DNA from: a virus
Strand: one strand, 5' to 3'
IMG/VR virus record: IMGVR_UViG_3300036795_000250
Coordinates: 62,001-126,000 of that record
Length of the DNA: 64,000 nucleotides
In this document: piece by piece, positions 26,413-34,649 of the stretch
How the letters are laid out: every line of letters begins with the position of its first letter
Numbering within the stretch: the stretch's first letter is position 1
Position numbers and translations under genes: made by a program
The notes under the pieces: generated by a model
What the model saw: only the letters and a program-made list of their open reading frames with translations
Told to the model about the DNA's origin: nothing
The model's database searches: none

Positions 26413-27006
26413 TTAATTCCGTGCCGCGAAGAAGTTGCCGAGGTCATGTACCACATTCAGTGCGTTGGACTCGTCGATCTCGCACTGCGCGATGAGCCAT
26501 CGCCGGTAGGCTGCATCCAGATCAGCCAGATTCGAGCCTTCCAGCACGTACTGGGCGTGCTCGTGGGCGTCAGTGATGCTCCATTGCCAGCGACGTTGCC
26601 CGTCCCGGTCGTGGGGCCCCGCGTGTCCTGGTGGGACCGCGACGGCACAGGCCAGGTACGGCGTTCCGGTGAACGCGGACACGGACGGTGTGATGGACAG
26701 GGGGCCAAGGGCAGCGCTGTCCAGTTCTGGCCGATCGGCGCGGAGCATTTGCACGCTCATCGCAGCAACTTGCTCGGGCGCCTGAAGCTTCTCGGTGAGT
26801 TGCTTGAGGACGGCCGCGTCGTGCTGAGCGATGGCCGTCGCTCTGAACACTTCAGCGCTATAGGCTCTGGCCTGATCGATGTTGAGTGCGAAAATGACCT
26901 CACGCGAGAACTCGATGAACAGTACGTAGGTCCCATCAGCAGTGTACTTGGTAGACACCCACACCGCGTCGTCTGCCAGATCTGGTCTATCGGGTTCGTC
27001 GCTCAC
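26413..27006 (-). CDS. Hypothetical protein
   Basis: 197 aa, GTG start with GGAG upstream. An N-terminal beta sheet (YVLFIEFSREVIFALNI) precedes helices and a segment with HAGPHDRDGQ and YRRWLIAQC. Not recognised. It is the first minus-strand gene left of the divergent region at 27.0-27.3 kb. Confidence 0.55.
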   Translation of the reverse strand: MSDEPDRPDLADDAVWVSTKYTADGTYVLFIEFSREVIFALNIDQARAYSAEVFRATAIAQHDAAVLKQLTEKLQAPEQVAAMSVQMLRADRPELDSAALGPLSITPSVSAFTGTPYLACAVAVPPGHAGPHDRDGQRRWQWSITDAHEHAQYVLEGSNLADLDAAYRRWLIAQCEIDESNALNVVHDLGNFFAARN

Positions 27007-27343
27007 TCGCTCGATCTCCTCTTAAGTTGTTGGTGCGTATGGTGTTTCTCTAGAAGCCAATCTGCTATAAAGTATTGGTACAGCGGCCCGTGCTCGCGTC
27101 GGTGAAAGCAGCGAGTACCAGGAAGCCCTAAGACCATGCCGGTTCACGTTACGCGCATAAGCACGCGCTCGCCAAGGCGCTGCGTGTACTCCATACGGTG
27201 TGCATTCCGCTCTGTCTTGTTACCGTGTGACTACTCAGAGAACGATTCTTCTTGCGCCGTATACGATACAGATCATCCACAAAGGTCACGTGTACCGAGA
27301 TAAAACGACGGACAGTCCATTCGGTACACGCAGGAATGGAGAT
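27007..27343. promoter_or_regulatory. Divergent intergenic region with a 10-bp inverted repeat
   Basis: No gene seen. It separates the leftward operon from the rightward leader-ORF/primase-like pair and should hold both promoters. A perfect inverted repeat CGTGTACCGA (27289-27298) and TCGGTACACG (27321-27330), 22 nt apart, lies just before the rightward genes and may be an operator. Confidence 0.45.
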
Positions 27344-27487
27344 ATGCCCATGCGATCAGAGACCGACGTGGTGTATCACCAGGCAGCGCTAAAGGCGGTC
27401 GGAGATCTGGACATGACGCCAACCTTTAAATCACCAGCATGTGATTTAAAGGTTGGTGGCTTTCCCTTGCAATCCAGGATCTCATGA
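27344..27487 (+). CDS. Leader ORF upstream of primase-like gene
   Basis: 47 aa, ATG with GGAGAT directly upstream. Its stop overlaps the start of the next gene (ATGA at 27484), indicating translational coupling. A 16-bp inverted repeat lies within its coding sequence. It may function as a regulatory leader peptide or a small protein; no family recognised. Confidence 0.5.
   Translation: MPMRSETDVVYHQAALKAVGDLDMTPTFKSPACDLKVGGFPLQSRIS
27419..27456 (+). promoter_or_regulatory. Perfect 16-bp hairpin inside the leader ORF
   Basis: Arms ccaacctttaaatcac (27419-27434) and its exact complement (27441-27456) flank a 6-nt loop. It ends 28 nt before the primase-like start codon. A ribosome on the leader ORF would melt it, so it could be a translational or transcriptional attenuator; alternatively a protein-binding palindrome. 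Confidence 0.6.
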
Positions 27488-28062
27488 GAAGCCGTCGCCA
27501 GCCGTCACCGATCACCGTGGCCAACGAGCATGTGCCGATCCTGTGGGTATGCCGGCTCATCGGCATGGCCGTGCCCGACGAGATCTTCCGGGCGACCAAG
27601 GTGCGTTGCCCGTTCGGCGCCATCTACCACAGCGACCACGGCGTAGCGCCTGCGTTCCGGATTTATCCCGACGCGAACGATGCCAACTGTTTCGCGAAGT
27701 GCGGTCACTTCAGGCCGGTCTCGCTCGCCGCGTTGGCATGGGACCGTCCCCCGGCGCAGGTGGCGGTCGAACTGCTGGACCGGATCGGCTACCGACCTCT
27801 CTCACTTGCGCAGCTCTGGGCCGCAGCGGTGAGCAGGGAGCAGTCTCCTGACACCACGCTGCTGAGCCTGGCGCTGCGCGCCTATTGCGAGCGGGTGGAT
27901 CGCGACTGGCCGGTCCGTCAGTATGAGCCGGAGATCGCGGTAACCCTGGATCGATGCCTGGCCCTGCTGTCGCGGGTGCACAGCGAGGACCAGGCGGCAC
28001 AGTGGCTGACCGGTGGGAAGGCCGTGATGGACCGAGCGCTGTACCGTGAACGCCCTTGCTGA
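27484..28062 (+). CDS. DnaG-type CHC2 zinc-finger protein without polymerase domain
   Basis: 192 aa. VRCPFGAIYHSDHG, FRIYPDAND and NCFAKCGHF give the Cys-His-Cys-Cys ligands of the primase zinc-binding domain near residues 42-78. The remainder is helical, with no TOPRIM or RNA polymerase core. It may recognise priming sites together with a separate or host primase. Coupled to the leader ORF by ATGA. Confidence 0.72.
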   Translation: MRSRRQPSPITVANEHVPILWVCRLIGMAVPDEIFRATKVRCPFGAIYHSDHGVAPAFRIYPDANDANCFAKCGHFRPVSLAALAWDRPPAQVAVELLDRIGYRPLSLAQLWAAAVSREQSPDTTLLSLALRAYCERVDRDWPVRQYEPEIAVTLDRCLALLSRVHSEDQAAQWLTGGKAVMDRALYRERPC

Positions 28063-28093
28063 TCCAACTGCGGTACAGGTGTGGATTGTCGCC

Positions 28094-28651
28094 TCAGGCG
28101 TGACGCTGCGGCTGTGGTTCCAGCTTGTGCGCCCAGGATTCGATGGCCGCGAGGTCACGGGCGACCATGCCGGTCGCTGGGTCTACCTGGATCAGCAGCG
28201 TCTCGATGCCGTGCCGTGCCGTAACAAACCCGGTACCGCACTCTTGCCAGATGGTGAAGTCGTCGTCCAGCCAGGCGAGTGGGCGAGCACCAGCGAACTC
28301 AGCGACCGCAGCCCACTTCCAGAGCCGGGCGTGGATGCGCAGGCCGAACTCCACCACCGGCAGCACGGGCAGGCCGATGCGGGGGCCAATGGCTTCGTTC
28401 GCTTCGTGCTCCCAGGTGGTCGCCCACACCAACTCCAGGCCCACGCGCTCGGCCAGCGCGAGCAGCGTCGGCCCATGCGTCGGGTTCAGCCGCACCGGGA
28501 GTGGAGAATGCTCGCCACGTGGGGTAATCCAGTGTGTTTCGTACCCGTCCGGGAGGTGTGCCGCCTTTGCCGCGTACGGGTTCAACGGCCCGTCCACGTC
28601 CAGAAATAGGAGCGGACGGCGTGAGGCCAGCTCGCTGTGCCGTAGGCTCAC
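28094..28651 (-). CDS. HAD-superfamily hydrolase-like protein
   Basis: 185 aa. LLFLDVDGPLNPY is HAD motif I (DxDG); VWATTWEHEAN is a motif II-like Thr and LAWLDDDFTIW carries the motif IV acids. Common in actinobacteria; substrate unknown, possibly nucleotide or polynucleotide phosphate. Overlaps the upstream gene start by a few bases. Confidence 0.75.
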   Translation of the reverse strand: MSLRHSELASRRPLLFLDVDGPLNPYAAKAAHLPDGYETHWITPRGEHSPLPVRLNPTHGPTLLALAERVGLELVWATTWEHEANEAIGPRIGLPVLPVVEFGLRIHARLWKWAAVAEFAGARPLAWLDDDFTIWQECGTGFVTARHGIETLLIQVDPATGMVARDLAAIESWAHKLEPQPQRHA

Positions 28652-28917
28652 CGCGTCGTCTCTGCGGTCGTCTTAGTGACGCTGACGTAGTCCTTCGCGA
28701 GGTCGGGCCAGGACCCGAAGAACTCCGCCGCGTGGGCCAGCGAGCAATAGCGATAGTGCTTCTTGAAGAGGAAGCGGTAGACCCGAATCGCACGCTCGCG
28801 ATCGATGGTGATCGTAATGATGCTGTAGCAATAGTCGAGCGGTTTGCCACACACCTCGCATCCGGGACGTTCGGCCTCCTCGGCAGTCGCTGCGCTTGCG
28901 GCCTTCTCGATCAACAC
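28648..28917 (-). CDS. Small zinc-binding protein
   Basis: 89 aa from the GTG at 28917, preceded by GGGGAGGG. A CEVCGKPLDYC site near the start and YCSLAHAAEFFG later resemble a treble-clef zinc fold. Unknown; coupled to the HAD-like gene. Confidence 0.6.
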   Translation of the reverse strand: MLIEKAASAATAEEAERPGCEVCGKPLDYCYSIITITIDRERAIRVYRFLFKKHYRYCSLAHAAEFFGSWPDLAKDYVSVTKTTAETTR

Positions 28918-29156
28918 AGACCCTCCCCAACATCTTGTCTCAACAGCACGTGTTGGCAGCAATCAACGGGAAGACCAGTGTCCTCGTCAATTAGAGACCA
29001 GTCAACCAGGGAACGTTGTTGTGTGATGCCATTTCACCCATATGCCACAGCTGATGTGGACGCTGTGGCAAGAGCGTCCGCTGTACCAACGACGCGCTTC
29101 AGTACCAGTCGACTCTCCGCAGCCTGACCTGGGATGACGCCTCCGGAGAGCGCGGG

Positions 29157-29504
29157 CTACCGAGCGCTCAGTTGATCACTCGTGTCGTCGACGGCGACGA
29201 ACAGGGGCAGCGCATCGGCCCTGAGTTCATAGCAATGGTGTCGGCCCGGCACGGTCAGGCGCAGAGAATCGCCCCGGCACAATGTCACGTAGTTTTTTTG
29301 CCACAAATACTCTTGCTCATCGGCGTCGAATGTGTCTGTCCAGGTGTGGTCTTCCAGCGTCATTACCCGCGTGGATTGAACAATGCGATGTGCTGTGTCG
29401 CGGAGCCAGTCAGCCACCATGCTGGGCGAGTACAGAATCTCGGACTCCGTTGTCCCACTGCGGCTACTGGATATCGTGACGTGCCAGCGAGTACAGCAAG
29501 CCAT
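29157..29504 (-). CDS. Hypothetical protein
   Basis: 115 aa from the ATG at 29504, with AAGGAGAC upstream. Mainly beta with acidic patches (TFDADEQEYLWQ). Unknown. 28918-29156 downstream holds no gene that I can support. Confidence 0.5.
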   Translation of the reverse strand: MACCTRWHVTISSSRSGTTESEILYSPSMVADWLRDTAHRIVQSTRVMTLEDHTWTDTFDADEQEYLWQKNYVTLCRGDSLRLTVPGRHHCYELRADALPLFVAVDDTSDQLSAR

Positions 29505-29536
29505 GGTTGTCTCCTTGGATCTGGATGACAAGCAAC

Positions 29537-29581
29537 GGCCCCAGTAACGAGACGGGGGATGCGACGCTCGTTACTGGGGCC
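29537..29581. terminator. Perfect 15-bp hairpin
   Basis: ggccccagtaacgag (29537-29551) pairs with its exact complement (29567-29581) around a 15-nt loop; TCTT follows on the plus strand. It lies 33 nt before the minus-strand gene ending at 29504. Either a terminator or a structured leader. Confidence 0.55.
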
Positions 29582-29769
29582 TCTTGATCTCGGGAGATCC
29601 GACCGGCGCTCACCTTCCCACGTGCCAGCGCGGGGAACCTCGACCGAGAGAGCTGTAAGTCCATAGAAGCGCTAGTGCTGTCGACGTAAGGCTGCTGCTA
29701 CCGATCACATCGACAACCCGAAACGTACGCGTGCGGATAGAACTGCGTCAACCAACTAGACACATGAAA

Positions 29770-29799
29770 AAGGCCCGTACTGATATCAGTACGGGCCTT
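29770..29799 (-). terminator. Rho-independent terminator of the lsr2-like gene
   Basis: A 30-bp perfect palindrome (aaggcccgtactgat and its complement) reads on the minus strand into TTTTT. It is 70 nt downstream of the lsr2-like stop. The absence of a loop base means the tip must melt to form about 13 pairs. Confidence 0.8.
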
Positions 29800-29869
29800 G
29801 CGTGCGTGTACAGAGTTGGCGGACGTGGGACCGGGAGCCGCCCGAGGACGATTCCCGGTCCAATCGCGC

Positions 29870-30292
29870 CTAGCGAGCGTGAGCCGCGTCGTACTCCGCA
29901 AGAAGCTTCCTGCTCACGAAGCCGTATTTCTTCTTCGTGTCGCCCGTCTGTTCCGCCTTCCAGGCGTGGATGATCCTCCGGTCGGCGTTGGTGAGGTCCT
30001 GGTCGGTGCGCTCGGCCGGTGCCTCCTCCTCGTCGCCGTCAGCCTCGTCGTCCTCGTCGTCGAAAGCACCCTCGTCGTCGAGCAAGGACACCGGGTCCGC
30101 GAGATCGTCATCGGTTGCGAGCCGAGCGACACGGAGGAAGGGCTTCAACGCTTCTTCCAGCAGTTTCCGGTTCTTCTCCGTGACGTCGATCAGGTACCAC
30201 TTGTCGTCGAGACCGAACTGAGTGGTCTGGACGTTCTCAGCCGTGGCGGGGGTGCCGTTGAGGTCGTCGAACAAGATTTCCCTTGTGGCCAT
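29870..30292 (-). CDS. lsr2: Lsr2-like nucleoid-associated protein
   Basis: 140 aa from the ATG at 30292 (GAAGG upstream). ATREILFDDLNGTPA and QFGLDDKWYLIDVTEKN match the Lsr2 N-terminal dimer domain. A long acidic linker (about 75-105) leads to a C-terminal DNA-binding part (DRRIIHAWKA, YGFVSRKLLAEYDAAH). Lsr2 is the actinobacterial H-NS analogue that silences AT-rich DNA. The linker is more acidic than usual, and the classic RGR minor-groove hook is not evident. It may silence the element, counter host Lsr2, or both. Confidence 0.78.
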   Translation of the reverse strand: MATREILFDDLNGTPATAENVQTTQFGLDDKWYLIDVTEKNRKLLEEALKPFLRVARLATDDDLADPVSLLDDEGAFDDEDDEADGDEEEAPAERTDQDLTNADRRIIHAWKAEQTGDTKKKYGFVSRKLLAEYDAAHAR

Positions 30293-30466
30293 CGCTGTGT
30301 ACCTTCTCAAAATAGGCGGTCGGTGGTGGCGATCATAGACGTTATCGAGAATCGTCGACAAGACGTTTCACTCACTCAGCCTGTGAGTCTTGGACCGGCA
30401 CGGACACATGCGGCCGATGTTCTTAGTGAGTGGTTGGTAGCACGGAGACGAGGGAGAAGGAGAGCT

Positions 30467-30655
30467 GTGAACGAAACCATTCGGCTGGCGCGCATCGCCG
30501 CTGCCCACGAACAAAGACAGCTGGGTGGTGGCATCGTGTCCGGCTACTGCGCCGAGTGTGAGCACATCTGGCCGTGTCCCACGTATGTCTGGGCGTCTGA
30601 AGATCGTGATGTGTTCGCCGCCTGGGATCCCGACGACGATGAGGAGGAGTCGTAA
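30467..30655 (+). CDS. Small zinc-binding protein
   Basis: 62 aa from a GTG just after AAGGAGAG. CAECEHIWPC suggests a zinc site, followed by an acidic end (DPDDDEEES). First gene of a rightward operon divergent from the lsr2-like gene; its TAA overlaps the next ATG. Confidence 0.55.
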   Translation: MNETIRLARIAAAHEQRQLGGGIVSGYCAECEHIWPCPTYVWASEDRDVFAAWDPDDDEEES

Positions 30656-30894
30656 TGTCTGGAAAAGATCCTATGCACCATCGCATCGATTGGGTCCGGC
30701 TGTGCGCCGCGCTGGAGATGGCCTGCGAGATCCGGGCCTGCACTCTCCACGATGCCGCCCTCGTCATCGGGGTCTCGCCGAGCACGCTGACCCGCATGCG
30801 CCAGGGCCGCACGCTCAGTGCGGACGCGCTGGCCGGACTGGTGGCGTGGCTGTACCCGCAGCACATCCCGCGCTGGATTCGGGAGGTGCCGTGA
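30655..30894 (+). CDS. Small XRE-like HTH protein
   Basis: 79 aa. TLHDAALVIGVSPSTLTRMR is a clear helix-turn-helix, followed by SADALAGLVAWL. A short single-domain regulator of unknown target. Coupled to both neighbours (TAATG, TGATG). Confidence 0.7.
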   Translation: MSGKDPMHHRIDWVRLCAALEMACEIRACTLHDAALVIGVSPSTLTRMRQGRTLSADALAGLVAWLYPQHIPRWIREVP

Positions 30895-31229
30895 TGCCGA
30901 CGCCCTATCCCGGCAGGGAGAACGAACAGGACCTCGGTGACGGGCACTCGTACACCTGGCTGTACAGCTCGACCGATCAGGTCGTCGGGCTGATCGAGCA
31001 TCATCCGAAGGGCGCTGGCGCGCGGCCAGAGGCACTGTACTGCGGCGGCTACGTAGCCTGGGCACCAGAAGATGCTCAACAAGGTGTGCACCCGCCGTGG
31101 GCCGCATGGCACCAGTTGGTCGCGGGCGGCCCCGGCGATGAAGAGCATCTGACCATCGCGCCGAGCCTGGCCTGCCGCACCTGCCCGAGCCACGGGTGGA
31201 TCCGCGACGGGCGCTGGGTGCCCGCATGA
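30894..31229 (+). CDS. DUF6527-like hypothetical protein
   Basis: 111 aa. The C-terminal CRTCPSHGWIRDGRWVP resembles the zinc-like end of DUF6527 proteins frequent in actinobacteria. The front part has YLYSSTD-like beta strands and HPPWAAWHQL. Unknown function. Start overlaps the HTH gene stop. Confidence 0.6.
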   Translation: MPTPYPGRENEQDLGDGHSYTWLYSSTDQVVGLIEHHPKGAGARPEALYCGGYVAWAPEDAQQGVHPPWAAWHQLVAGGPGDEEHLTIAPSLACRTCPSHGWIRDGRWVPA

Positions 31230-31248
31230 CGTCAGGATGGGGTAGGCC

Positions 31249-31494
31249 ATGACGAAGGACCCGCGCACACAGCTCGATGCTTATGCCACCGAGGAGGCCC
31301 TGCCGATCGGCATCCGATCGACCCGCGAGCACCTGGCTCCGAGAGTATTCGCTGCGGTGCGGGCCCTACTGGAGCTGGCCGAGCGTTCCCGTGACCTCGA
31401 AGGTCTCGTTGCCGGTTGGGAGATCGAGCAGACCATCTCAATCGCATTGACACCGCCGCGTCGATCCTCAGTCGCCGACGACCCCTCGGAATGA
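31249..31494 (+). CDS. Small helical protein
   Basis: 81 aa; TREHLAPRVFAAVRALLELA is a strong helix. Unknown. Its 3' end overlaps the convergent gene at 31468 by 27 nt. Confidence 0.5.
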   Translation: MTKDPRTQLDAYATEEALPIGIRSTREHLAPRVFAAVRALLELAERSRDLEGLVAGWEIEQTISIALTPPRRSSVADDPSE

Positions 31495-31893
31495 GGTGCG
31501 CAGTTCGACATCGGTGGCCTTCTCGACCCGCATGTAGGGGTTAGAGCCAGGCTGGTGTAAAGGCGCATACGGCTTATCGTTGCCGAGCATGAAGAACTCG
31601 GCCGCTTCGTGTTGCTCGACTAGCAGGATCTGATCGAATAGCCAGTCTCGCCACGAGCGCTCCTCATAGGCGGCCGGCGGGACTGGCATCAGGTGATCGA
31701 CGCAGATCGTCCTGTCTTGGTCCGAGGAATCAGGGGCCACAATGCCAATGATCAGCGTCAGCCCGATACTGCCTTGTCCTCGGTCATAACCGTCAACAAG
31801 GGCAAACCGCCAGCCGCGCTTGTAAGCGAGTTGGTCAACCAGGGCGGCCAGCAGATCGGGGTATGGGGCGAGCTGTGTCATGGACTCGGGCAT
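31468..31893 (-). CDS. Hypothetical protein
   Basis: 141 aa from the ATG at 31893 with GGGAGG 6 nt upstream. An alpha/beta pattern (WRFALVDGYDRGQGSIGLTL, SWRDWLFDQILLVEQ). Unknown. It is the only minus gene between 30.4 and 34.5 kb. Confidence 0.55.
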   Translation of the reverse strand: MPESMTQLAPYPDLLAALVDQLAYKRGWRFALVDGYDRGQGSIGLTLIIGIVAPDSSDQDRTICVDHLMPVPPAAYEERSWRDWLFDQILLVEQHEAAEFFMLGNDKPYAPLHQPGSNPYMRVEKATDVELRTSFRGVVGD

Positions 31894-32376
31894 CGTCGGC
31901 CTCCCAGCGGGAGTGGCCATCATAGGGGTGGCGATCGACGTCCCGATAACGCACCCCCGCGCAGAATGCGTCGATCGTGGGCGCGGGATGAGTCCGTCCC
32001 ATATGTACATCAATTGGTACACTAGGGACATTGAGTTGCATGTCGCGATTCGCCTTGGCTGACAACGGAATTCCGACGGCTGCCGATACGGCAAGCTCCA
32101 TACAGCCGTTGTGTCGATACCCCGAATGGGTGATGCTAGTTGCTCGTTGCGATCTGCATCTCTAACGTGAAATAGCTGGTACGAGCTCGTAGCGTTAAGG
32201 TACTGACACTCTAGACCCGGGTGTTATGTACATGTTAGAAGCCATATGGATCAGACCGCTTTGGAGGGTCTAGAGTGCCGACAGTGCAACATCAGTGCGC
32301 GAGGCAACAGCAAGCTTCTCCACGCGTCGCGCCGCTGATATGGACCACTGATCATGGCCACTGAAAGCTGTCTGTC
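31894..32376. promoter_or_regulatory. Divergent gene-free region with long inverted repeat
   Basis: No gene seen. It separates a leftward and a rightward gene. A perfect 12-bp inverted repeat, cactctagaccc (32207-32218) and its complement (32266-32277), encloses 47 nt, and a 12-bp palindrome tacgagctcgta lies at about 32180. It may be a regulator-binding or replication control site. Confidence 0.45.
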
Positions 32377-32793
32377 ATGACATCCCGGAGAATCCGGTGG
32401 GACGACCGTACGTTATCCCCATATGAGCTGACCTTCGTCCCGCCTAATTGCCGCGCGGTCACGGACCCCAACCTCGCTCGTCAGCGCATCCGCGACGTGC
32501 TGACCCACGCGGAGCTACCGGCCCACCGAGCACAGCGGTACCTGACGCTGTGGGATTCCTGCCTGTACCACGGTTTGCAGGAGTCCGGGCTCGTCGTGGC
32601 ATGCCTGCGAGCGTTGGCTGATGCGGTGGGTTTGCCGTCGAGCGCCATCACCAGGCAATGGTCGGCATGGTGCATCGACCAGCAGGTGTGGGTCTCCGTC
32701 CCGGGACGGCTCTACTCACGACATCCGCGTGCACGCGATCCTCATCTGGGTCTGCGTACGCGGGCATATCTAGTGATCGCGCCCCTGTCATAG
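32377..32793 (+). CDS. Hypothetical protein, possibly HTH
   Basis: 138 aa. Helical with LADAVGLPSSAITRQWSAWC, which may be a helix-turn-helix. Unknown. Confidence 0.5.
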   Translation: MTSRRIRWDDRTLSPYELTFVPPNCRAVTDPNLARQRIRDVLTHAELPAHRAQRYLTLWDSCLYHGLQESGLVVACLRALADAVGLPSSAITRQWSAWCIDQQVWVSVPGRLYSRHPRARDPHLGLRTRAYLVIAPLS

Positions 32794-32860
32794 CTTCGCA
32801 CAGATCTCAACCGGCACAGCCCCTGCCGATCGAACCACGATAAGAGGTGAGAACTGTCCA

Positions 32861-33181
32861 ATGCCACTACCAGTTCGGTGTGACCGGCTCACCGTCATCG
32901 ACGGCGGATGGCGCATCAAGACCAACGATGCCGGTACCCATTACATCGACGTGCTCTCGATGCTGTTCAACTACCGGATCTGTACGACTCCGATCCGGTC
33001 GCTCTATCTCACCGACCGGCACTGGTGCTACGCCGGGAAGGGTGGTGACGTGTTCCTGCGGTGCGTGCTCGCTGCGTCGGCCTGGGATGGCGCGGACGAC
33101 ACAGAACCCGTGGGCTGGAACAAGAATGGACAGACCGGCGAGTGGCGCGCACCCGAGATCACAGTACCGCCGCAGGACTAG
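32861..33181 (+). CDS. Hypothetical protein
   Basis: 106 aa. Beta-rich (RLTVIDGGWRIKTND, HWCYAGKGGDVF). Unknown; AAGAGGTGAG lies about 15 nt upstream. Confidence 0.55.
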   Translation: MPLPVRCDRLTVIDGGWRIKTNDAGTHYIDVLSMLFNYRICTTPIRSLYLTDRHWCYAGKGGDVFLRCVLAASAWDGADDTEPVGWNKNGQTGEWRAPEITVPPQD

Positions 33182-33192
33182 ACTGGGTTCCC

Positions 33193-33387
33193 ATGAAACG
33201 CGGGCGGAAAACCCAGACGGTGTACCGAATGCAGGTCAACGAGGGCGGGTGTTGGAGATCGTTGACCCAGCGGAATACCAAGCAAGAGGCACTCGATGAT
33301 CTGGCGGACTCCGAGCTCGACGATCCCGATCTCGAATATCGAGTGACACCGCGCCGCATCTATCCCAAGCGAACGGCGTTCGACTAA
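33193..33387 (+). CDS. Small basic protein
   Basis: 64 aa, basic start (MKRGRKTQTVYRMQVNEGG) and end (TPRRIYPKRTAFD). Starts 11 nt after the previous stop. Unknown; may bind nucleic acid. Confidence 0.5.
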   Translation: MKRGRKTQTVYRMQVNEGGCWRSLTQRNTKQEALDDLADSELDDPDLEYRVTPRRIYPKRTAFD

Positions 33388-33408
33388 GGAAGGAGGGAGG
33401 GAGGTGTT

Positions 33409-33684
33409 ATGGGCTTAGCACCGGCCAGGCGCAGCGAGTCAGCTGAGATCTGGGGGCGTAACCGTGCGCGTGTAGCGCTAGGGCCGGTCGATTCCTCTCG
33501 GGAACACACAGCAGTGACTCTGTTATATGCAGGGATTTTAGGCGCCAGCCTGACTAGCCTCGCTTCGCTGAGCGCGACTAGCGGCACGTGGTGGTTGCTG
33601 ATAACAGCAATCATGTCGAGCTTCTGCGCCGGCTCCGCACTCGCCATTGTGGACCGTTGGGTGAGTCAGGATCAGTTCTGCTGA
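33409..33684 (+). CDS. Small membrane protein
   Basis: 91 aa with two hydrophobic segments (LLYAGILGASLTSLASLSA and WWLLITAIMSSFCAGSALAI). Strong AGGAGGGAGGGAGG ribosome site. Unknown, a possible holin-like or immunity membrane protein. Confidence 0.6.
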   Translation: MGLAPARRSESAEIWGRNRARVALGPVDSSREHTAVTLLYAGILGASLTSLASLSATSGTWWLLITAIMSSFCAGSALAIVDRWVSQDQFC

Positions 33685-34198
33685 CCGTTACTGCGTGCTG
33701 GGCACCGAGGTCGTCGGTACCCGAGTCACGGTAACCGGGGTAACGCAAGCCGAGTGCGCCCAATCACTCCCAACCCGCTGGATGGAGGTGTTTTTCGGGA
33801 AATCCTTGAGACACAAGGTGCACGTTCCCGAGTATCGCGCTTTCACCAGGGCAAACCTCTCACGAGGTGGTCACATTTCACACTTTCACAGTTCCGCACG
33901 AACCCGCACGTTCTATCGGATAAATATCCGCTGCGTAGTGCTTGTGCCCAGGGGTAGGGGAACCCGGGGCTGGAAGGCGACCACCAACGGTCTCTTTTAC
34001 CTACTGGCTGGTTACCTCTTAGAGATTTTATCTTTTATTCCATGTATCAACCCACTGGATTGATACCGCGAGCCGAGCGCTTGGGAAAGAGCTACTGCAT
34101 CTTTCCCTTCGGCTTCGCCAAAAGACACAGCTCAGTTTAGCATATCGAAAAAAGGGATTATAGGTAAATCGGTCCACTATGGAGACAGGTGTTTATCG
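33685..34198. other. Gene-free, locally AT-rich stretch
   Basis: No supported gene. 33980-34190 is clearly richer in A and T than the surroundings (for example gagattttatcttttattcc), which in this genome could mark a promoter or Lsr2-bound silenced segment. A short gggaaag/ctttccc inverted repeat lies near 34082-34105. Confidence 0.4.
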
Positions 34199-34534
34199 AT
34201 GATGTCTCACGAGTCACCAGTGGACGCAGGTCCTCCGAACTGCGCCAATGACCAAGACAGCTCTGTTGATCACGACAGTGAAGGGGAGACGTCTGAGTCG
34301 GATCAGGCAGTCAATGCCGAATTGACACCCTATAGCGAATTGATAACGATCCTGGAGCGGCTGGACTTCCTGCTCCGCGAGACGCGCAGACGCGAGGGCT
34401 TGTCTCTGAGACATGTCGCTAGACTCACTGGGATCCCGTTCAACTCGATCCGGAGATTCGAGGCACATGGTGTGCCGGATGCGGTACTGACCGTGCTGCG
34501 TTTCGTCGGTTCGCATCGCACGTCCGGCTCATAA
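34199..34534 (+). CDS. XRE-family HTH protein
   Basis: 111 aa. Acidic first half, then a HTH: LSLRHVARLTGIPFNSIRRF. Possibly regulates the AT-rich region directly upstream. The second Met (34202) is an equal start candidate. Confidence 0.62.
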   Translation: MMSHESPVDAGPPNCANDQDSSVDHDSEGETSESDQAVNAELTPYSELITILERLDFLLRETRRREGLSLRHVARLTGIPFNSIRRFEAHGVPDAVLTVLRFVGSHRTSGS

Positions 34535-34649
34535 TCCAGTACATCGTGACCCCGTCGCCGACGACTGTTCCTATTGCGGTACAAGGTAACAACTTCTGGT
34601 GGAACGACGACTTACCCTTGTGCAGGGTGGGGCGCTGAGGGGTCTTTCC

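Noticed and set aside
29798-30466. Plus-strand 285-aa gene opposite the lsr2-like gene
   Set aside because: It is the antisense shadow of the lsr2-like acidic linker; only its last 62 codons, from the GTG at 30467, look real.
33695-34063. Plus-strand 122-aa gene
   Set aside because: Starts without a ribosome site, runs through an AT-rich stretch and shows no coding character.
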